Position numbers and translations under genes: made by a program | Origin: a virus | Length of the DNA stretch: 20,098 nucleotides | Reading direction: 5' to 3' (one strand) | Virus record (IMG/VR): IMGVR_UViG_3300042350_000856 | Location: 1-20,098 of that record | In this document: piece after piece, positions 1-5,450 of the stretch | Numbering within the stretch: the stretch's first letter is position 1 | Layout of the letters: every line of letters begins with the position of its first letter | Notes under the pieces: generated by a model | Database searches by the model: none | Seen by the model: only the letters and a program-made list of their open reading frames with translations | Told to the model about the DNA's origin: nothing

Positions 1-936
1 GGTAATAGAACCTGCAAGATTTAACTTGCTATAGTCAATTGCTGCTGATGCATTAATATCAGCGTTTACAATTGTGCCATCTAGAATCTTTGCAGATGTT
101 ACTGCACCGTCTGCTAGGTCACCAGCGACGATAGTACCATCGGCAATTTTAACCGAAGTAATAGCACTGTCAGCAATATCCCCAGTAGAAATAGTCCCAT
201 CAAGAATCTTGGCTGAAGTAATGGCTCCATCTGCAATGTCGCCAGCAACAATTGTTCCGTCTGCTATCTTAGCGCTAGTAACTGCTGAGTCTGCAATCTT
301 GCCAGTAGTTACCGCATTAGAAACAATCTTGCCTTCTGTGATTGATAGGTCATCAATCTTAGTTGTACCTACAGCACCAGTTGCAATTTTACCACTTGTA
401 ATAGCAGAGTCTGCAATATCACCTGTAGCAATTGTAAGGTCAGCAATCTTGGCTGATGTAATTGCACTATCGGCAATCTTTGCAGTTGTAACGTTAGCGT
501 CAGTAATTTTTGCAGTAGTTACAGCGTTAGATGCAAGCATTGTAGTTGATACATTGCCTGTGCCAGTTGACAAAGTTACGTTAGCAAGAGTTAACCCGTG
601 TGCTGTGGTTGTGTTTTCAATGTGGGTATTAGCCTCACGATAGTCACGACCAATTGCCATGTGTCGAACTTGTGCACCTGCTGAGTGAGCCTGTCCAGTA
701 GAGCCATCAATACCACGAACAATAGTTAGTGTGTTGGTACTGACGGCGGTAATATCTACAATTTCTTCAAGGGCTGTATCTGGGTCAATAACTACAGTAA
801 AGATTTCACCTGCTGAAATCGTAATACCACCAAGCAGCGCACTTCCAGATACGACTGTAGCCGAAGTGGCGCTTGAGTTAATGCCAGCAGTAAGTGTGGT
901 TTGCTGGGAACGGGATGAGTATTTTCTTGTTGGCAT
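1..936 (-). CDS. tail-fibre-like protein with decapeptide repeats, N-terminal part (open at left edge)
   Basis: This reading frame starts with ATG at 936-934 and stays open for 312 codons to base 1, so the C-terminus is outside the window. A Shine-Dalgarno AGGAAG lies just upstream and overlaps the stop of the preceding gene. Residues 1-110 form a globular N-terminal domain with the motif RGIDGSTGQAHSAGA (74-88) followed by RHMAIGRDYREANTHIE (91-107). I have seen this type of head domain at the start of phage minor tail and fibre proteins, and it probably attaches the fibre to the virion. Residues 137-296 are 16 units of a 10-residue repeat of the form SAITSAKIAD, with hydrophobic residues at fixed positions, as expected for a beta-solenoid or trimeric beta-helix shaft. 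The receptor-binding tip would lie beyond the left edge. Tail fibre is an inference from architecture and position; a generic minor structural protein is the alternative. Confidence 0.75.
   Translation of the reverse strand, partial: MPTRKYSSRSQQTTLTAGINSSATSATVVSGSALLGGITISAGEIFTVVIDPDTALEEIVDITAVSTNTLTIVRGIDGSTGQAHSAGAQVRHMAIGRDYREANTHIENTTTAHGLTLANVTLSTGTGNVSTTMLASNAVTTAKITDANVTTAKIADSAITSAKIADLTIATGDIADSAITSGKIATGAVGTTKIDDLSITEGKIVSNAVTTGKIADSAVTSAKIADGTIVAGDIADGAITSAKILDGTISTGDIADSAITSVKIADGTIVAGDLADGAVTSAKILDGTIVNADINASAAIDYSKLNLAGSIT
49..528 (-). repeat. 30-bp (10-codon) tandem repeat inside the fibre gene, with a 60-bp higher-order unit
   Basis: Sixteen consecutive 10-codon units encode variants of SAITSAKIAD. 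The last eight units (49-288) alternate strictly between a T-S-A-K-I type (for example SAVTSAKIAD) and a GTIVAGDIAD type, giving four copies of a 60-bp higher-order unit. The DNA copies have diverged at many synonymous positions, so the repeat is maintained at protein level and is not a recent slippage product. Confidence 0.85.
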
Positions 937-945
937 TCAATCTTC

Positions 946-1872
946 CTATCGGCTGAAGTGAACTCGTGGTGGGTATTGTTGTTGTTGCGACAGATTTTCT
1001 TCTGAAAGACGCTGTGTGTAAAGAGCAAAGAGTTGACGGTACGCATTAGTTGCTGAACCAAAGGTACGCTTGTTATCTGTTTCGTCAGCCTGTGGTGACT
1101 GTGCACCAGTACGGGCTGGGTCTAGGTAGGCAATCAAACGGTATGAAGCACCAAGGATTACAACATCTCGGCAAGACTCTGGCAATCCAGTCTGTGCGCT
1201 AAATGAATCTGTAGATGTAGTAGATATTGTTGAAGGTACGGTTGCATAAACAACCTTTACCTTACGGCCTGACACAATTCTGTCACCAATAGTTACTGTC
1301 TGTGCTCCTGTGCCCCAAGTGGTTTGGTCTGGAAAAGCATCAAACTCCCATCGCTTAATGCGAATCCATTCCTTGCTGGAGCCAATGTCTTGCCAGTGCA
1401 TAGTTAAAATGTTTTGTATGTTCTTGTTATCTAATTCGTATGTGTTAATTGCACTGCTGCTATATGTAAAACTTGTTTGCTTAACTGCAAAAATAGCCGC
1501 GCCCATAGCGCGAAGGGTATCTTGAATAGCACGCTTTACAACGTGTCTAGGAAAAGTAGGAGAGATAGTTACCTTAGAACCAGCAGTGTGTGTATCAGCA
1601 GTAGAACCCATAAAGCCACGGCCGTATGGAGAAACTGTTGCGCTATTAGAAATGCGGTCTACTGTGTCTACCCAGAATAGTTCATCATCAATCTCGACAA
1701 TACCAGTGCCAAGGCGTTGGGCATCTGCTACGTTAAAAATTGTAGGTGATGCAAGAGTAGATGTAGTTGTAGTAATAGGACCTGTTAGGTGTGTAGCCTT
1801 ATCCTGCTGAATTGTATAACCAGCAAGGTTAATTAAAACCTCATCTGTTAGTTCGTTAAGTAGAATACCCAT
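946..1872 (-). CDS. putative head-tail connector/adaptor (virion structural protein)
   Basis: I place the start at ATG 1872-1870, which overlaps the TAA of the upstream gene as TAATG and gives 308 aa. A GTG two codons earlier (1878) is possible, because AAGG at about 1882-1885 suits either start. Residues 1-40 look helical, followed by a beta-rich part. Counting from the GTG start, residues 65-108 carry the pattern DDELFWVD...GRGFMGSTADTHTAGSKV. A helical segment follows (FPRHVVKRAIQDTLRAMG), then a second beta-rich part and a helical C-terminus (NAYRQLFALYTQRLSEEN). A helix-rich N- and C-terminus around a beta domain, placed between capsid and fibre genes, resembles phage head-tail adaptors such as those in T7-like tails. 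I do not recognise a specific family, so the role is inferred mainly from position. Its GST-H-AG motif is also seen in the next gene, the fibre. Confidence 0.6.
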   Translation of the reverse strand: MGILLNELTDEVLINLAGYTIQQDKATHLTGPITTTTSTLASPTIFNVADAQRLGTGIVEIDDELFWVDTVDRISNSATVSPYGRGFMGSTADTHTAGSKVTISPTFPRHVVKRAIQDTLRAMGAAIFAVKQTSFTYSSSAINTYELDNKNIQNILTMHWQDIGSSKEWIRIKRWEFDAFPDQTTWGTGAQTVTIGDRIVSGRKVKVVYATVPSTISTTSTDSFSAQTGLPESCRDVVILGASYRLIAYLDPARTGAQSPQADETDNKRTFGSATNAYRQLFALYTQRLSEENLSQQQQYPPRVHFSR

Positions 1873-2153
1873 TACCACTTTACCTTATCTGCCCAGTAGG
1901 CTGCACTTAATTTGCCTTTAGAAATATTCTTGGCATGTCTTGCTTTGAAAGACTTACGGCGTGCTGCATATGATGCAGATTCACCAGTCTTACGAGGAGA
2001 ACCAGATACACCCTGCTGCCCAAAACGAATAGTCTTGACTTGAGTTCCAACTTTAGCCACAACTACGTGTGACTTCTTAGGATGATTAGGCGTACGCTTA
2101 GGCTTGTTAAAACCCGATACACCAGCACGAGTTAATCTGGAATCTTTTTTCAT
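1872..2153 (-). CDS. small basic conserved phage protein (DUF6321-like)
   Basis: This 93-aa lysine/arginine-rich protein has three recognisable blocks: NKPKRTPNHPKKSHVV (16-31), IRFGQQGVSGSP (42-53) and RRKSFKARHAKNI (65-77), ending in AAYWADKVKW. From memory this matches the DUF6321 family of short phage proteins of unknown function; I cannot run a profile search here. The ATG at 2153-2151 overlaps the upstream TGA (ATGA), and the TAA overlaps the next ATG, so it is translationally coupled on both sides. The charge and RRKSFKARH block suggest nucleic-acid binding, for example in a DNA-packed particle, but no function is established by the sequence. Confidence 0.8.
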   Translation of the reverse strand: MKKDSRLTRAGVSGFNKPKRTPNHPKKSHVVVAKVGTQVKTIRFGQQGVSGSPRKTGESASYAARRKSFKARHAKNISKGKLSAAYWADKVKW

Positions 2154-2545
2154 CTGTATTTAGCCGTCTTCTTTGCAATAGATTTAGGTTGTTTTACGAA
2201 CTGCTTGCCAGCACTAGTACCTGCACGCTTAGCAGCAGAGGTTCTTGCATACTCTGATGTGCTCAGTGCAGCACGGGCTTTCTTAGGTAGATACCGTTCA
2301 CCAGTAGCCTTAGCACCTTGGGTGCTTGGCTTACCAGATTTAGTACCCCAGTCTTCTTTAGTCCATTTTGACAAAGACTTCTGCTTGGCAGTCTTACTAC
2401 CTGAGTAGCCACCACCTGCTTTTTTGTAAGCCTGTGCTAGCAACTGAGCCTTACGGGCAGACCATTGGCCAGGCTTACCACCTTTAGAGCCAGACATAAT
2501 CTGGTTCTTTAGACGCTCACGTAAACTTGCTTTGGTGTAAGCCAT
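2150..2545 (-). CDS. small basic conserved phage protein (DUF5872-like C-terminal motif)
   Basis: This 131-aa protein is Lys/Ala/Ser-rich and strongly basic. Residues 8-48 contain LRERLKNQIMSGSKGGKPGQ and QWSARKAQLLAQAYKKAGGG, a block I associate with other phage proteins. Residues 57-131 read SLSKWTKEDWGTKSGKPS, then ATGERYLPKKA and QFVKQPKSIAKKTAKYR, which resembles the DUF5872-type motif seen in viruses; this assignment is from memory. The start ATG has an AAGGAT Shine-Dalgarno about six bases upstream. The stop overlaps the start of the DUF6321-like gene as ATGA. Function is unknown; nucleic-acid contact is plausible from charge. Confidence 0.8.
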   Translation of the reverse strand: MAYTKASLRERLKNQIMSGSKGGKPGQWSARKAQLLAQAYKKAGGGYSGSKTAKQKSLSKWTKEDWGTKSGKPSTQGAKATGERYLPKKARAALSTSEYARTSAAKRAGTSAGKQFVKQPKSIAKKTAKYR

Positions 2546-2555
2546 TGGTTAATCC

Positions 2556-2822
2556 TTATCCGTAAATCTTTCCGTATTTCTTTTCAAGAATTTTTTTCAT
2601 TGCTTCATCTTGTGGTGTTCTTCTTACTGTCTTAGGAGTTACCTTTGGCTTAGGCTTAGGTGTTGGCTTTACCTTACCTAAATCTTTTAATCCAACAGTG
2701 CTTCCATCTGGCAATACAACTTTTACACCTGAACTACGTTTTGGCATTTTTACAAGTTTGCGTACGTTTCCAACTTCTGATTTAGTAAGTTTTGCTTTTC
2801 TAGGCTTTTTTGATAATGGCAT
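2556..2822 (-). CDS. small basic Lys/Pro-rich protein, function unknown
   Basis: This 88-aa protein has a basic N-terminus (MPLSKKPRKAKLTKSEVGNV), a short beta-like stretch (VKVVLPDGSTVGLKDLG, 33-49), a Lys-Pro tract (KPTPKPKPKVTPK, 52-64) and a charged helical tail ending YGKIYG. The Lys-Pro tract resembles the disordered tails of histone H1-like proteins. ATG 2822-2820 overlaps the preceding TAA as TAATG. I do not recognise a family. It belongs to the cluster of four cationic genes between capsid and connector. Confidence 0.75.
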   Translation of the reverse strand: MPLSKKPRKAKLTKSEVGNVRKLVKMPKRSSGVKVVLPDGSTVGLKDLGKVKPTPKPKPKVTPKTVRRTPQDEAMKKILEKKYGKIYG

Positions 2823-2998
2823 TACATGCCACCAAATAATCCACGGCTCTTAGGCATAGCCTTTTTTGCTGTCTTCTTCATAGTCTTTTTCTTAGCAGCC
2901 TTCTTAACCATCTTCTTGCCTGACTTCTTGGCTTCCATCTTGGCTGCCTTCATACCCTTAGCGGTGTATGCAAATTCTTTTCCGTTTACCATTGGCAT
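2822..2998 (-). CDS. 58-aa histone-H1-like cationic protein
   Basis: This short gene starts at ATG 2998-2996 and ends with TAA 2824-2822, giving 58 residues. It begins MPMVNGKEFAYTAKGMKAAK, continues with an uninterrupted Lys/Ala/Met stretch (for example KKMVKKAAKKKTMKKTAKKA) and ends SRGLFGGM. Both ends use TAATG overlaps with the neighbouring genes, and it exactly fills the gap between them, which is strong evidence that it is translated. The composition is like a histone H1 tail or a small virion DNA-condensing protein. A role in DNA compaction is inference only. A second ATG two codons in is a possible start. Confidence 0.8.
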   Translation of the reverse strand: MPMVNGKEFAYTAKGMKAAKMEAKKSGKKMVKKAAKKKTMKKTAKKAMPKSRGLFGGM

Positions 2999-3312
2999 TA
3001 TATTGCTCCTACTTCCTTGAGTTTAGATACTGTATTGTTCTGTATTATCTTGCTATCACCCATGGTGTTGGCATCGAATGCTTTACCCATGACATCAGAG
3101 GCACGCCGTGCTTCCTGAATTTTTTTCATACTTGTACCAGCAGGTTGAATTCCTTCGGCACGTGCTGCCCGATAGGCTTCTAACTCACTGTCCCACTTTT
3201 TGTTACTCACCATTTTTTGAGATGATGAGTCTCCTGGATTTAATTGCAGTCCAATAATCTTGCATCCGAAGCAACCTTCAACATCTTCTGGATGGTCTAA
3301 TCTATGTCTCAC
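2998..3312 (-). CDS. small conserved protein with His/Cys pattern, GTG start
   Basis: This protein of 104 aa starts with GTG at 3312-3310, overlapping the TGA of the upstream gene (GTGA), with a GGAGA Shine-Dalgarno about six bases before it. The N-terminus MRHRLDHPEDVEGCFGCK has H3, H7, C14 and C17 spaced as H-x3-H-x6-C-x2-C, which could bind one metal ion. The rest is helical and charged (KKWDSELEAYRAARAEGIQP, then TSMKKIQEARRASDVMGKAF). I recall near-identical small proteins from other phage contigs, always unannotated. It may be a minor virion or assembly protein given its place just after the capsid gene; the function is unknown. Confidence 0.75.
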   Translation of the reverse strand: MRHRLDHPEDVEGCFGCKIIGLQLNPGDSSSQKMVSNKKWDSELEAYRAARAEGIQPAGTSMKKIQEARRASDVMGKAFDANTMGDSKIIQNNTVSKLKEVGAI

Positions 3313-3560
3313 ACTGTCTCCACTGTATAACCTGCAGCCTCAAGGCTGGCTTTTTCTGCTTCGCTTACTTCGTAGGAGTATCCTCCAATGTAAGCAATCT
3401 CTGCTGCTTGTGTTTCTTCTTGAGATGGAAAACGAATTTCATAATATTCGCCATCTATTTTCAAGACTGTAATGCCTCTTACAAGTCTAAATCTTTCAAA
3501 CAAACGACCTTCACCAGCAGGGCCTTCGCTTACTGTAGGTGTTGTGAATCTGTATGCCAT
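3309..3560 (-). CDS. small protein downstream of capsid gene, function unknown
   Basis: This 83-aa protein begins MAYRFTTPTVSEGPAGEGRL, followed by a beta-strand-rich core (RFRLVRGITVLKIDGEYYEI) and a short C-terminal helix (SEAEKASLEAAGYTVETV). It has the best ribosome-binding site in the window (AGGAGG, four bases before ATG), so it should be well translated. It sits directly after the capsid gene across a 67-base gap that contains a stable hairpin. Small beta-rich proteins in this slot are often capsid decoration or head-completion factors, but there is no motif here to show it. Confidence 0.75.
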   Translation of the reverse strand: MAYRFTTPTVSEGPAGEGRLFERFRLVRGITVLKIDGEYYEIRFPSQEETQAAEIAYIGGYSYEVSEAEKASLEAAGYTVETV

Positions 3561-3564
3561 ATAG

Positions 3565-3570
3565 CCTCCT
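3565..3570 (-). promoter_or_regulatory. consensus Shine-Dalgarno AGGAGG for the 83-aa gene
   Basis: On the minus strand AGGAGG is followed by CTAT and then ATG at 3560. It is the only full six-base consensus I noticed in the window and fixes the start of the downstream gene. Confidence 0.8.
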
Positions 3571-3589
3571 AAGCCGTTTTATGGATAGA

Positions 3590-3607
3590 GCAGAGGTTTC
3601 CCTCTGC
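3590..3607 (-). other. hairpin with GAAA tetraloop after the capsid gene
   Basis: A perfect 7-bp stem (GCAGAGG / CCTCTGC) closes a GAAA loop in the minus-strand transcript, a GNRA-type tetraloop that is unusually stable. It begins 20 bases after the capsid stop codon. No U-tract follows (the next bases are TCTATCCATAAAA), so it is not a textbook intrinsic terminator. It could protect the 3' end of capsid mRNA, act as a processing site, or give partial termination that sets capsid expression apart from the minor proteins. Confidence 0.6.
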
Positions 3608-3627
3608 CCCACCCATCTAATTACTTA

Positions 3628-4815
3628 TTAGACGCGAACAGACGATGCTGTTTCAATGCGGTATAGAGCCTCTGGACGGTAGATAGACCAGTTGATAATT
3701 CCGTGCCAGCCGACTGGGCGGAAACGGTTCAACTTGTCTACAACGTTACCAAATTCAATACCTGGTTCCTTCCATACTGCTTCAGCAAGTGCTTGCTGTC
3801 CTAGTACGTAAGTGTTGAAAACGCGTGTTACTGGAGTAACTGTTAGTGTGTTTGTTCCAACAGTTCCTGAGTTAGCAACAGACACTGTAAGTGTTGTGTT
3901 TGTTGCACCAACTGAGATAGCAGTAATCTTTGCAGAAGTGCCAACGTTAGTGCCAGAGATTTTATCTCCAACCTCAGCGAGGCCACCGAATGCGCCGTTT
4001 GCTACTACGATTGTGAATGCGCCAGATGCGCCGCTTACTGCAGGTGCAGTAGCAAGTGCTGTCTGGTCTGCTCCACCCATGTTGGTTGTCATGCGAGGTG
4101 TCTCAATGAAGCGAACACCTTCCCATGCGCCAAGTTCACCAGCAAGTAGAGGACCAACATTCTGGTACTCGTGTGGTGTACGCCAGATGTTGTTACCTGT
4201 CTCTGTGCGTAGGTCGTGTGAAACTTCTGGGTGGATGTATGAAACATACATTCCGCCACGAGTTACAACGTTAGCAGCGCGTAACTTTGTTACAGCAAAG
4301 CGTACGTCACGGCCCTTGAATGTGTCTGTTGAAGCAACAGATGTACGAGCAGCAGATGTTGATAGTGCTCCGCCAGCCTCACGGATAACGTTTGTACCTG
4401 CATCTAGAACAGCAGCAATACCATTGTCTAGTGTTACTGCCATGTTGTATGAAACTGCGTTTGCAATCCATGGGTCAACGTCAGCAAGTGACAAAAGTGA
4501 CAACTTGCGTGTTGGAAGTACTACGCGACCTAGTTCTGTCTGTGCGACATCTAGTGTTGTAGTTGCTGGTAGCGCTACTGCATCTGGGTCAGTAGTCTCA
4601 TCTAGTGTTGCACCTGCAATTGAGGTGTCAGCAATATCGTTGTGGAATTGGAAACGGATTGAAGAACCATTGTGAGTTGGGTTTCCCATCTTCTTGTCCG
4701 CGATTGCACGGAACTGTGGCACTGAACGCAAGTTGATTTCAATTAACTTGTCGTATGCCAACGTTACGAGATTGGAACCTAACCCAGAGGTTGAAGTTGA
4801 AAAGACATCGGCCAT
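3628..4815 (-). CDS. major capsid protein, N4-gp56 family (HK97 fold)
   Basis: This 395-aa protein forms the icosahedral head. The family signature is clear: an N-terminal LVTLAYDKLIEINLRSVPQF (16-35), a mid-region GGMYVSYIHPEVSHDLRTET (187-206), then W-x2-PHEY (211-217), GELGAWEGVRFIETPRM (226-242) and, after an insertion, VFNTYVLGQQALAEAVWKE (332-350). These match the N4-gp56-type major capsid proteins. Residues about 248-330 are a Gly/Ser/Thr/Val-rich beta segment splitting the conserved parts, probably an inserted surface domain. The start ATG 4815-4813 is preceded by AAAGGGG about ten bases upstream. It lies right after the scaffold gene. There is no obvious N-terminal pro-region beyond the short start, so whether it is cleaved is unclear. 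Confidence 0.93.
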   Translation of the reverse strand: MADVFSTSTSGLGSNLVTLAYDKLIEINLRSVPQFRAIADKKMGNPTHNGSSIRFQFHNDIADTSIAGATLDETTDPDAVALPATTTLDVAQTELGRVVLPTRKLSLLSLADVDPWIANAVSYNMAVTLDNGIAAVLDAGTNVIREAGGALSTSAARTSVASTDTFKGRDVRFAVTKLRAANVVTRGGMYVSYIHPEVSHDLRTETGNNIWRTPHEYQNVGPLLAGELGAWEGVRFIETPRMTTNMGGADQTALATAPAVSGASGAFTIVVANGAFGGLAEVGDKISGTNVGTSAKITAISVGATNTTLTVSVANSGTVGTNTLTVTPVTRVFNTYVLGQQALAEAVWKEPGIEFGNVVDKLNRFRPVGWHGIINWSIYRPEALYRIETASSVRV

Positions 4816-4850
4816 TTGGCGATATCCCCTTTCTAATTAGTGTGCGGTTT

Positions 4851-5333
4851 TTATTGACCGCTGAGAATGGATATGATTTCTTCCTCAGATGAGGCATTTG
4901 CAATTAATCGCGCAATGTCTTCTGAATAAGCGGGAGTGTCAGCCGTTTGAGTTACAGAATCCTGTTGCTGTAAAGCACGTATGTTTTCTGTATCAACTGG
5001 CTTTTCTTGATTTGGCGTGTACCCAATTAAGTCACCATTCTCAACGAGCCAGTTTGAAACTGCGTCTGCGTTGATAGTGTCTAAGTCCTTAAGGACAAGG
5101 CGGGCAGCCTTAACATTTACTCCCTTTGATTCGAGGATTTCTTTAACGGTTCGCTCATTAGATTCCCTAGAGAATTTCGCTAGTTGTTCTTCTAGTTCCT
5201 TAATGCGCTTTTCATCTGCTCGTTTGGCTTTGCGTAGGTTAGCGATACCATCATCGCCATTCGAGAATTGAGAACGGTTTAATTCGTTCTCTAGACTTTC
5301 GTTATCGTTTTCCCAGTATTGTTCGTTGCTCAT
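4851..5333 (-). CDS. putative capsid scaffolding protein
   Basis: This 160-aa acidic protein lies immediately upstream of the major capsid gene, the usual scaffold position. Residues 29-66 form a charged coiled coil (LRKAKRADEKRIKELEEQLA and following), and the C-terminal part is a low-complexity acidic region (TQTADTPAYSEDIARLI...SSEEEIISILSGQ). Small size, coiled coil, acidic composition and position are all typical of phage scaffold proteins that fill the prohead and leave or are degraded before DNA entry. The neighbouring proteasome-like peptidase would be a candidate for that degradation. AAGGGTG upstream of ATG 5333-5331 is the likely ribosome-binding site. There is no sequence motif that proves the role. 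Confidence 0.72.
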   Translation of the reverse strand: MSNEQYWENDNESLENELNRSQFSNGDDGIANLRKAKRADEKRIKELEEQLAKFSRESNERTVKEILESKGVNVKAARLVLKDLDTINADAVSNWLVENGDLIGYTPNQEKPVDTENIRALQQQDSVTQTADTPAYSEDIARLIANASSEEEIISILSGQ

Positions 5334-5450
5334 GCAACATCACCCTTCATTAGTAGTTGTCGCAGACCTCAGTCAGATAAGGGGATATTTGATTGGCTTC
5401 TGCTACCAGACTTTTACGCCTGACGGGGCTGGTTGGTCCGTCTAGGGAAT
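5334..5450 (-). other. 117-base intergenic gap before the scaffold-capsid pair
   Basis: This is the longest stretch without a gene. It contains a short imperfect stem (GACGG / CCGTC, 5 bp) and an ACCAG / CTGGT pair in its promoter-distal part, and the Shine-Dalgarno of the scaffold gene at its left end. I see no clear sigma70-type -10/-35 pair and no U-tract terminator. In a genome where most genes overlap, a gap just before the most highly expressed structural genes suggests a promoter or RNA-processing site, but this is inference. Confidence 0.4.

Noticed and set aside
49-528. 30-base periodic repeats that might be taken for a CRISPR array
   Set aside because: There are no unique spacers; the period is continuous, in frame, and encodes a diverged protein repeat.
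74-643. 189-aa open frame on the plus strand
   Set aside because: It is the antisense shadow of the repeat-rich fibre gene; its product repeats the same 10-codon period and its frame has no ribosome-binding site.
792-1106. 104-aa open frame on the minus strand across the fibre-connector junction
   Set aside because: It lies in another frame over two well supported genes and lacks domain signals.
3590-3607. Intrinsic terminator after the capsid gene
   Set aside because: The stem is good but no run of U follows in the transcript, so it is listed as a hairpin only.
3812-4675. 287-aa open frame on the plus strand opposite the capsid gene
   Set aside because: The capsid gene uses codons whose complement rarely forms stops. 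The capsid frame has clear family motifs, while the antisense product has none.
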